DNA of 64,000 nt from Apostichopus japonicus (lineage: Eukaryota > Echinodermata > Holothuroidea > Aspidochirotida > Stichopodidae). Positions 25,301 through 37,300 of the stretch are shown here, in pieces. Both the position numbers and the translations under genes were made by a program. The notes under the pieces were generated by a model. That model was given only the letters and a program-made list of their open reading frames with translations. It did not search any database and was not told the DNA's origin. The stretch is taken from positions 3,385,501 to 3,449,500 of the forward strand of contig NC_092572.1 in the NCBI RefSeq assembly GCF_037975245.1. Direction: 5' to 3'. Within the stretch, counting starts at the first letter, position 1, and the number at the start of each line of letters is the position of its first letter.

Positions 25301-28300
25301 ATTAATTATAATTACCATTGTTAATGATCTCTCTAGCATACATGGTAGCAATGATGTTGACATTTAGAGACAACTCCTGTCTGAATTTTAGTACTATATT
25401 AACATTGTGAGATGATTAAAGAATGTTATATTAACAATGTATTTATACTAACAGTAATAATGAGCTTGAGAGAATAATAATTTGAGCTGGAGAGAATAAT
25501 AATTTGAGCTGGAGAGAATAATAATTTGATAACCATACACATGTCTGGGTATTAAGCCAAATGGGTTTAGATTGGATTTCATGTTGCTTGCATCAGAATG
25601 GAATTGTTTGTACAATTTAGTGAGAAACTATCAGCAAATTAAAAAAAAACCTTGCTTTGCTTCTGCATAAAACCTTCTTGCCCCCACAAACAATGTCCTT
25701 ATTAAACCAACATGCAAAGTACATCTAGTCACTGGTCTGCTTTTGTGAATGTGAATTATGAGCATATTTAAAATTTATTTTAACATCAGTTTAAAAATGT
25801 GAGCAAGCAAGGTGCAATGTAATTTTCACAATAATAGATTTAAGTATACTGTAGTAGGGATACATCTGACTAAAACAGTTTAAATGAAGTAAAAACGTGG
25901 TAGGTTTTTGGGGGAAGGGGGAAGTGGGGGTATTATGGCACATTGGTCTTTCTCATGTACATACATATTTTCCTTTATCAATGTATCAATAAGTAAAATA
26001 TCTTTCAAGATTACCGCAATGAGGTACATCTTTCGCCATTTTTATTTTGCTTTCTGTTTTTTAAAAATAATGAGATTATAAACAGGCCAATAAAGAGGCC
26101 AATAAATAGGCCAATGAGATTATAAACAGGCCAACTTACTTTTACACATTCTCCTACAGTACACAGGCTCTCTAGTAGATAAGCAGTTTGCTAACAGTTT
26201 TATTTTATATTGACTCTAAACAGTTAGTAAATAGAAAGTGTATATATGATTTTCATCATTGCCCCAGTCATATCCCATTGACATTTATGTAGCAAGATAA
26301 CTGAGTTTGCTATTTCAATATACTCAGTTGGCTATTTCACATACAAAGGGCATTGTTTAATCTTCTGTGAAAAGTACCAAATTGTGTGTTTCATTTGAGA
26401 ATGGGATACCTGATTTTATATTCTTTAATCCACAGAGCTACCCTGGGATGAGCCGACACCAGAATGTAAAGAATACAAAGATTGGTTGAACAAGAAAATA
26501 CAGGTCTCTCCTTGGAAGAAGGTGGACATGGTGGCATTAGGTTAGTCAGCATTTCTATCGAAAGTGTGCTTTATTTAATTGATAAAAGGAGACCCAAAGA
26601 TGAACATAACTATCAATGTGTGTTATAATTGCTAATATATTCATATATGGTAATATATACAAATATGGTAATGATGAACAGCTTCATTTGTCATGTATAT
26701 GAAAATGCTTGGAAATTATGAACAAACCAAAGAAAAATCCATATTAATGGTGCTGGGGACTTGTAAACAAACAGAAATACTGGGGAATTATAAAACAAAA
26801 CTTGGAACAGGCAGAGAAAGTTTTAAATGAACTGAAAAAAGTTATATTTTGGCTTATTTTTATTAAGAACATACAGGTAACTTTGGGGAGGGAGTGGAGT
26901 AGGTCACTTTGAAATATAGTGCATACCAACACATATGTTCAAAATATATAATATGATAATTATGATACTTATCCACAAATTCTGACTTAATGAAAAAGAA
27001 ACTTGAACCAACTCGATTTTGACTAATACATCTGATTTTCATCAAATAAATCTGATTTATTTTTATTTTGTTCAATTAAATAAAAGAAACATAACAAGTC
27101 AGATTTTTTATTATTTAGTAGCTTCTGTGTAGCCTGCATATACCACAAAAACATTTACAGGTAAACATACTATTCATGTGAAACAGTATGAATTAAAAAG
27201 AAATAAAACAAAAATTATTCAAAACAGACTTTTTAGAAAAAGAGAAGATAGGCCAAGCCAATATAAAGTGTACCTTTTACCTCATCTTTCCTTCTAGGCT
27301 GGCCAAAGCAATCCTTGTTGATGATAACCTTTATTAATTAAGTTGATTAAGTTTAGTCAGTTTGATTCTCTTTCTCTTAAACCAGCATTGTTAAGGAATA
27401 TTCTTCAGCATGAACCAAGAAGGAGGTACAGCATATCACAGATCAAGAAAGACAGGTGGTTTAGAACTAAAGGTACCGATATTACTATTTAATGTCCTTA
27501 ATCCTCCCCTCCCCCCACCCCCTCCTCATCAGAGGAGAAGATGCCCTCCCTTTTATCATTCAATCTGGGAGAAGTCCGAACCCATTTTGCCCTTTTGAAA
27601 CTTCCTTGATAATGCTGCTACGTAGTACAAAAGAAGATTAAAGCAGTTGTAACAATTAACACGTATACTTATATTCTTACCTAGAATAATGTAATGGGCT
27701 AGTGGTTCTGAGAGCTCTCTCATTATATTTCCCCGGCCAGATAATAACATTGAGTCCTTGGGAGAAAGGCAATTCCTCTCAATTGTCTCAATCCAACAGA
27801 GGTGTATAAATGTGGAACTATGAGAGAACTTGTAAATGTAGTTTAAGAGTGCCAGGTAAGGGCTGCACCTTATTGGATGTACCCCAAGGGATATTTGGTT
27901 CACCATAATCCCTCTGGAAGGATTGTTTGAATTGTGAAGGCCTTGGGAAGGATTGTTAGAATTGTGAACACAGGGGTGTGTGGGTTTGACAAGTCACCAA
28001 TGACTAGTGGTTAACTGTTATAAAGTAGTGTGAGAAAGCCTAGGGAAGAGTGGTTTGAATTTTGAACACAGGGGTGTGTGTGTTTGACAAGTGTTACACC
28101 GGGCGGGCCACTGAACTATTACCATTGAGGAGCTTTAGAAGACTGGAGAAGAGAGAACAGGAAAAACTTGGTGTAACAGTGCATAATGGCAATTTTGCAA
28201 CAGTTTATTTCAACATGTCAGCTCAATAACAGGAACATATGAAATATTAACTCGCCCTCCTTAGATATCTTAATTCTTTGGCATCTGACTTACTCAAAAT

Positions 28301-31300
28301 CTAAATCCAGGACTTTTAGGTGATTCCACCTAGTTTTACAGTTCAGCAGAACTAAATTATTACATATATACTTTTCCCTACTATCAAGGAAATATGCATT
28401 ACCTCACCGAGGTCTTAACACACACTCAGAATGATTCAATTGAACTATATGCACTAGTAATACCATCGTAGCCGACGACATAATTCAGGGGATTCCCCTA
28501 ATGGCGACATCAATCGTGACGTCACTTCACAGTGACCACGAGGCCATGGCCGCCATGATCATACAGCCATAGCCTACACTTTCATCACGTATGAACAAAT
28601 GCTGCACACAAACACCTTCAAAATGGTCACTCCTGCATCATACCAAAACTCTAAACTAACATAATTAATCAATATCAACTGTAATTAATGATAACAACTG
28701 TAATTAATGATAACAACTGTAATCCTTCATCCTATATCCATTTTCCCAGTAAAATAGCTTACAATTCCTGACGGAAAATAACCTGTCAGCTTTGTTAACA
28801 CTGCGATCCCCATGTACTCTATGATAGTTATCACGCTACGTTAGCATGCACACACACAGTATACTAACAACCTAACGGGCATGAGCTTACGCATGCACTA
28901 CGATACATAATTATAACCTTCACAAATAATACAGTTTATTCCTTACTTATTTGCTGCTTAACAACAGGTCATCCACACATAAAACCAATATATTTAAGAC
29001 CTCTAAACATTTATGATGGGCTTAGTAGTACTTGATTTAGCCAAAAGGTAGGATTTAAAGACCATCTCACCTGGAGAAGAGAGAACAGGAAAAACTTGGT
29101 GTAACAGTGCATTATGGCAATTTTGCAACAGTCTCTGCATGGGTGCTCCATGCTATGGACCGCCAAATGCGCATTTAATATGAAATTTTGGTGGGGTCCC
29201 AAATTTCAACCCGTTACACAAGTCACCAATGACTAAGGGTTAACTGTTATAAAGTATTGTGAGAAAGCCTAGAAGGAAGGATTGTTAGAATTGTGAACAC
29301 AGGGGTGTGTGGGTTATACAAGTCACCAATGTCCAGGGGTTAACTGTTATAAAGTATTGTGAGAAGGCCTAGGGAAGGATTGTTTGAATTTTGAACACAG
29401 GGGTGTGTGGGACAAGTCACCAATGACTAGGGGTTAACTGTTATAAAGAAGTGTGAGAAGGCCTTGGGAAGGATTGTTAGAATTGTGAACACAGGGGTGT
29501 GTGGGTTATACAAGTCACCAATGTCCAGGGGTTAACTGTTATAAAGTATTGTGAGAAGGCCTAGGGAAGGATTGTTTGAATTTTGAACACAGGGGTGTGT
29601 GGGACAAGTCACCAATGACTAGGGGTTAACTGTTATAAAGAAGTGTGAGAAGGCCTTGGGAAGGATTGTTAGAATTGTGAACACAGGGGTGTGTGGGTTA
29701 TACAAGTCACCAATGTCCAGGGGTTAACTGTTATAAAGTATTGTGAGAAGGCCTAGGGAAGGATTGTTTGAATTTTGAACACAGGGGTGTGTGGGACAAG
29801 TCACCAATGACTAGGGGTTAACTGTTATAAAGAAGTGTGAGAAGGCCTTGGGAAGGATTGTTAGAATTGTGAACACAGGGGTGTGTGGGTTTGACAAGTC
29901 ACCAATGACTAGGGGTTAACTGTTATAAAGTAGTGTGAGAAAGCCTAGGGAAGGATTGTTAGAATTGTGAACACAGGGGTGTGTGGGACAAGTCACCAAT
30001 GACCAGGAGTTAACTGTTATAAAGCCTGGTGAGAAGGCCTTGGCCTTGATACAAGACTATAAATCTTCAAGTTAAATGGTAACTTTATATCTTTGACAAT
30101 TCATTCAGTTTGATGATACCAGTTCCTCAAGTAAAATAACAGAATAATCTTTGAATTCCCCCATCCACCCTCTCCCCACCTCCCCCCCCCCTCACTCAAA
30201 TGAAGTGGCATGTATGATCAACTGACATTCTGGAACCTTGCTTTCAGGTCAGTCAAGTAGAGTTCCTTCCTGCTCTCCTTCTGGTCAAGTACCTCTCAAA
30301 CGGTTGTGTTCCAATCACGATTTATCTCCTGCCTCACCATTACATAGGTTCGTTGAGATCTTTAACTAATTATATTTTATCTATTCTGCCCATTGTTATC
30401 AGTAAGTGGTAAAGATGCATGAAGGATGGTATAGTAATTATACCATTTATTTCCCTTGTTTTCTTGTTTTGTACTTTTCTTTTCAACATCAGACGAAGGA
30501 GGTATATTTTCTGTAATGTTCACAAATCAAAACATGAAGTAAAATGCATTCAAATTTCATGTTCCACACTCTCATGATTAAGTTCTATGATAAGATTAAA
30601 ACAATTTATTTTCAAACACAGATACATTTATCCAGTTGAGTTGCGTCTTCTTCTACAATATGCCAATGGTTATCCTTGATATTTAGAATGGATTACTCTC
30701 TTTCTTTCATATTTTATGTATAATTTGATCTAATTTCAAGGTACCCCAACAATATACCAAATTGTCTCTGTAACTAACCATACCAAGTCACTTTTCTCTG
30801 CTCCAGCTATGAGAATGTATCTGCCTCCCAGCCCGCGCCTCATTTGCCAAACTCTCCGATGGTCCCGAAGAACGTCTCTGAAAGTTTGGTGCAAGAATTG
30901 TTGAACCCTTTCAGCTTCTCACAACCGGTGCACATGGAGAATCTACTCCTTAGTACCCAGACAGATTGTACTCAAGGGTCCTCACAGGTACAAATCAAAA
31001 ATACACTGCCATGGTCACCAAATTGTGAAAAGGGAGGGGGTTGGGGTTGGGGAGGACATTTTTCTGTCTAGTACTTTGCCTGCCATCATAAGAGATGGGT
31101 CCAATCATGGGTGGGCAAAATGTGCCACCCAGGCAAGTATTCTGCTCCTGCGCTCTCAAGCACCTGCTCATACGTATGAAAAAAAATAGTTTAGACCAGT
31201 GTGTGGGTGCTTGAAATGCTTTGTGTGGGGTTGCAGGTTATTAAATTAACAAACATTTAGAAACTGCAGATGACAAGTTGCAATATTGTCACTCCACAAA

Positions 31301-34300
31301 AACCTGAGGGGGGGGGGGAATGTCCCTTCCCCCTCCCATAAATTGACACCCATACCCTATGGGTAAATGTTTATATGGTAGTCCTGTCTTCTGAGACCAA
31401 ATTTCTGTTTCCAACAACCAAAATAAGCTGTGGCGATTGTCCGGTGATTGCATTAAATTAAAGTTACACTATAACTAACACCCTCAAATATTTAGGTAAA
31501 ATGATTGCTTTTACCACCCCAACCCCAGTTTTTGTGCTATTTCACCTAGTCTACACATATCTTTTGCAATGTACTTATTGCTCATTGTTTTTTCTTGGAC
31601 ATTCAAAATGTAATGCCTGGTTGTCCAGAGCACAAGCAGAAAAGAATCTTTGGAAACTTGCCCTTCCACTGCTATTCGTTACCAGTAGACTCATTTCTCT
31701 CGGCAATATTTTGTCTGATAAATTGGTAGACAGCTGTAATGCTATAATTTGGTGATATTTCTACATGTAATTGCTTCATTGATTGATAGCTTGGAGCAGA
31801 TGTAGGATTCATGCATAAGTCAACAAAATACATCGTAAGGATGTTTCATGTGCAAAACATCTCATTCTACAGGAATGTTAGGATGCTCTTGTTAAAAATT
31901 AAACTTATCTGGCATAATATGCCTTAATAATGTCTTTAGCAAATGTTTCATTTTTCTTGAGATTACCACATTCTTACATTATGCAGATTCCAATTATTAT
32001 GTTTGTTGACTCCATACGTTACGTTTCTTACCTTACTCAGACTCCGTACCAGAAACTGGTTAAGAGGATGACTCGATTTTTCAGCAGCCTGGACACTGAG
32101 ATGACAAAGGAGAAACTAACTCTTATTCTAGACAAACTTAGATACACATGGAAAAATCATCACTCTAATCAGGTAATATATGGATTTGTATTTTATCAAG
32201 TATTCTACTCAGTTGGCACAATTTCCTATTATGCTTATACCATGCAATGCTGCCCTCTCATGTCATGACCTTTGCAAAGGTGAAAAGAATACTCCCCCCC
32301 CCCCAGTGAAAAAAAAAAAAATGTGGTGTCACTACGAAATCAAACATCAAATATCATAAAATGGGAGCTGGTCCATGGGATTTTAAATTGCAATATTCCT
32401 CAATAGTAGTTGGGTCTTTCGTTAGTTAATTGTTGCAGTTTTGCCATCATATAGTGCTGTAGCATTGACAGTGAAGATGTTGTTTGGGCTAGCTTAAATA
32501 TTGCTTGTTATTAATGACAATTTTTCTATCTGGAGTATTCCATTTTACAATCTCCTGTGATGTTAACAGTGTCAACAATCATTTTATAGGGGTTACAATT
32601 GATAGGCTTTACTATAGATAGCCTTACATTGTACATATTCATTAAAGTTTAGGCTTCATAGTAAGCCATGAAACCTTTTTTGGTCTTGAGAAACTCTGGA
32701 ATTTACTTTGTTTATAGTGTGGAAACCATGTATTCAGACAACATAAACGTGGGAGTTTGCTTTCCACATTTAAAATCAGAAGGGAAATAAAGTGTTCTTT
32801 GACTGAATCATTTTTGAACTTGCATGAACCACTCCCAGATCTCATCCTTGTATTAAACTGTTATTCTTTACCAGGCTTGGGGTAATCGTAATCAGTAATC
32901 GTAATCGATTACAATCGATTACATTTTTTGAAGTAATCGTAATCGTAATCGATTACTTTTGTGAAAATTACCAAGTAATCGTATTCGATTACTAGGGCGA
33001 AGTAATCGTAATCGTATTACATTTATGATTACAGTGAAATTTGAATGAGAAGGGCAAATTAAGTAGAAATGATTAAAACTAATTCTTACTATTGGCTTTT
33101 AGTGTGACCAAAGAAGTGTTCCTGCTTCTAGAATTCTCTAGCACAATAAACATTTCAATGTTCATTAGTAAAATGTTAATTATGCTCATCTCATGTTGTG
33201 GGGAAAAAAGTTATTAAAAAATTATCCTACATTCCATTGTCCAATAACCCATCCAACTTTGCACCATTTACACCTCTTTAATTAATGTAATTAACCTTGT
33301 TGCTGAAAAAATCACTGCAAATTAAGTATTTTGGTGGATCGGAATTTGCTTTACCAGAGTTGACCACTTTTTGATGAAAATAATTTACTCTTACTTTGGC
33401 CTTCCATGTCCCATGTACTGTGGAATGCCCCATTTCAAAGCTGTTTAGTTTTATTTTGGTGTTATAATGTAAAAGAGTTTTTAGTTTTGCTGCTATGCAG
33501 AAATTATTAGTTTACAAAATATAGTGTTGCATGAAAATCTTCATTTGTTTTACTTTAGTATATGGGCGATTCCATGGTAACTCGCATTACACTTTTTGCT
33601 GTTTTTTTATAATCCAAGTGCTGTGGCTCGAATATGGGTTAGTGTAACTCCTCAATTTTCTGTGGTGTTATACCCAACATTCATAGCTACAATATGAAAT
33701 CATCAAGAATTATCATTGTGTTCGCCTTAATGTATGGTGCGCTTCCAAATATCGGTAACTCGCATTACAGAAAAAGGACACCTGAAAAATTGACACCGGT
33801 ACAAAATGGCACTGTGCTCAAACAAAGAATGATTTCTTCAATTGCATACATGTACAAGATATCTACCCTACTGATGTTTATAAATCAGCAGTAGAAAATA
33901 TGAAACAACTTCAGATGTGGTATTGAGGGGGGAAAAGTCTGGTAACTCGCATTACGGTAACTCGCATTACACTTTTTCCAGTCATCGATTTTGCTCTTTA
34001 TTCATCAAATTCTTTGAAAGAGATATGCTCCAAAGCCATTTTTGAAACTCTTGGAAACTCTTAGAAACTGTAAAACTCTTTCCAAAACTTTTAACAACAT
34101 TTTGCAACAGTTTGCAAATCATCCTGACAATTATATCAATAATAATCGAAGTTGATTGAACCAGAAAATCAACTGAAGAATTGTTGACTAACAAGATTGC
34201 AATACACTATTGAATTATCAATCCATATTTCCAATCAAGCTAATCCAAAATTGTTGACTTACAAGATTGCAATGTACACTCTTGAATTATCAATCCAAAT

Positions 34301-37300
34301 TTCCAATGAAGCTAATCCAAGCAAACTGGTAGCTCTCCTCTTCCATTTTAATGTATCAAAACATCTACTGAAAGTTAAACAGGTTCACAGCTTATATAGT
34401 GAATTACAAGAAAAGTTTCTTTGGCATGTTAATTAGTGATTGGTTCTTTGGAAATTTGTATTTAGGGTTCTTAGGAAAAGCATGAAACTAATAAAACAAT
34501 CCTTGTTCCTAATTCTATCAGTATAATAACAATATCAACAATAACACAATAGATGTTTCATCATGCGGTATGAGGGCATGGTGGTAGCTATATATGGCCA
34601 TTCTAGATAACCTTGAATGGATGGTGTTTTGTATCAAATTAGAATTTTGATGCAAACTTGAATTGGCCACAACTATTAGCAATCAAAGGTGTTCCCAACT
34701 TCTTTATCATCTTGCTTCGTCGATAGAAAGTTTTATCGTCCCTGGGGTTTGGCCATTTCCAGTTATCAATTCCTGTGAAATCTGGTGGCCTGCCTTATTT
34801 TGTGTAATTTGGGGATTTGAAATGCTTTGGAGTAAAGGTTGATTTTCACATTGTAGTGATAAGACACTCATATTGGGGAAAGGGGTTTGCACATCATGAT
34901 ATTTGGGGAACACACATTTGAATTGGTAAACCACACCAATCTATTCCAACTGACCAAGCCTCTGCAATCCTGCCCCATCCCCCCCAGCAGCCCCAATCAT
35001 CCCCTATGCAAACTCCCCGTCCGTCCCATACCCTCTGCCCACCCCACTAATTCTGAGGTGCCCACACCCTTGGCAGCATCAGCTTTCACATCAAGACTAA
35101 TTTCCATCAAGATGTTAGGCACATTATAATGGTCATGATTTACAATATTTGCCCATCCTTGAACATATAGATTACTATGTGATAGGCTACAGACTAATAT
35201 AACCTAAGCTCTCACAATTTGTCCTAAATATTGTACTAAGCAATTAATATCCCATGAAAATGCTAGTGTTAAAATGGAGAAAGAATAGGCTAACTTTACT
35301 CATTTGATGATGTCACAGTTGAATGCAACTTGGAAGGTCCGTGATTCCACAAAGGTCAGGTGATAAAATCATCAATGTCTGTTGAAACTGTCTTAAGGGT
35401 CACATGTGATGTAATGGAGGTTGCAGTGCATTCTGGGTACAGGAAGTAACTACTGTGCACACCTTATATAAGTATTTAGTGCGCTGTATTGTTTTGTTGA
35501 TCAGTAGTACTGCAAGTGAGATTGGAATAATATGTGGTAACTCGCATTACAGCGGTAACTCGCATTACTGGTAACTCGCATTACAGTTTTCAATGGCTAT
35601 TTATATCTATATACTAGGTACATTTCTAATTCTTTCAACTATTTTTATACTCTTTACTTTGACTAGAAGCATAATATGAAATGGCAGGAAATTATCTGCT
35701 CCAGTGAAAAAAAAAAGTTAAAAACTTGGTCTTTCGGTAACTCGCATTACGCTCTCAAATCAGCTATGTGTCGTTACAGCCATATATGCCTACAAACCAT
35801 ACTGTTTGGAGGAATTGTGATTAATATTTTAATATATCACTAATGGCACTACCAATACATATATAACAAATTTATTTAGGTTGCTTTCAAATATGGAAAT
35901 CTGAGACTTTGAAATATCCATACTATTTCCTCAAATATTCCCTCAAAAATCAACATTAGTCAGGTATTCACATTTTTTGGTAGAAGAACGTGATATAGTT
36001 GGAAAAAAAAGTACATAACCCAGACCCTAAATGTGTTTATAGTATATTAGAAGCCAAAAATGGCTGCAGAAATGATTTTGAAAATTTGGGGTCATGTCCC
36101 TGTTTTCACGGAATCGCCCATATGTCTGTTTACTCTTTGTCTGTTTAAATTGTATTTTTTACTGGACTTATGGGTTACACATCTTAAATGTGTTAAGGCA
36201 TAAATGTGTAATGCCTGGTAGGAATTGTAGATATACTTCCACAATTTTGTCCGTATATACGGTAAATGCCCTTCCTTTGCCCTATTTCATTGCCCTATTT
36301 CCCGGCAGAGAGTTATATTAAACAGATATGCAGAGGATTGTGCAAGTAACCACAATGTAATCGTGATTGTAATCACGATTACATTACAATGTAATCGTAA
36401 TCGATTACTCCTACTTTAGGCTGTAATCGTAATCGCAATCGTAATCATACATTCTCAAGTAATCGTAATCGATTACATTCAGATGTAATCGCCCCAAGCC
36501 TGTTCTTTACTTGCTCTGATCTCGCCCTAGTTCAATCATTCACAGATGTCAATCACAAATAGCAAACATATAATAAAGTTTACCCCCCCCCCTCCAAAAA
36601 AAAAATTAAAAATAGGTCAACTGCAATTACATGCACATTTTAATTATTGATTAGTCGCTGTTGAATTGAATTCTCATTTTGAATACATGTTTGACATTTC
36701 ATTAAATATTTGACATCAGAATGAAATCATTTAATTACTTGTCATATGGAAAGATAGCTGGCAAGGAAGTGTCATGCCTTAGTTAATTAGTGCATTAACA
36801 TTTGGATCAATGGTTGCTATGTTTGTAGCAAATAAAAAAAAAACAAGGAAGATGTTTATGTTTGTTTCATAAATTAACCAAGAAACCAGCCAAGTATTAC
36901 TCCAAAAAATATTGCAATTCATGCAAAGTAAAACAGATAAACGCCTACATTTAAACTGTTTTAGCACATAAATATGACTGATAATTGTTTACATTCCAAA
37001 CAAATAGGAAAAAGTAAAACAATGACATTTCCGGCTTTCCTAAAATCAATCTTTGAATATCACCAATGTTTATTTATTACCGACAAACAAATAAATGTCA
37101 CTTTACAAGTCCTAGTTATGCTAAATGTCACTGTTAATTTGTCAGTTTGGCAAGTGGCCATCAATTTATGTCAATTTGCAGTGTTTCCCAAGTCAGATAT
37201 TTTGGGAGCAAACGTCCATTAATATTGTCAAAAATCTCACCATTTTTAAAATAAAACCAACAAGCCGCTAGAATATTCTATTAAAATACTAGTGTTTTGG

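Larger units (their letters stand above)
32872..36502. mobile_element. hAT-type element with GTAATCGATTAC arrays in CHEK1 intron 10
   Basis: The ends CAGGCTTGGGGTAATCG and GTAATCGCCCCAAGCCTG form terminal inverted repeats. The flanking 8-bp duplication TTCTTTAC (32864-32871, 36503-36510) is exact, as expected for hAT. Next to both ends lie dense repeats of AATCGTAATCGATTAC (about 32883-33030 and 36356-36490), including the perfect palindrome GTAATCGATTAC. No transposase frame is present. About 2.56 kb of it is a second element inserted at 33562-36121, leaving roughly 1.07 kb of its own sequence. Confidence 0.9.

Noticed and set aside
27907-30042. CRISPR-like spaced repeats
   Set aside because: The units are contiguous minisatellite copies with no unique spacers, in a spliced eukaryotic gene. 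The same holds for the 39.1 kb and 33.5-35.8 kb repeats.
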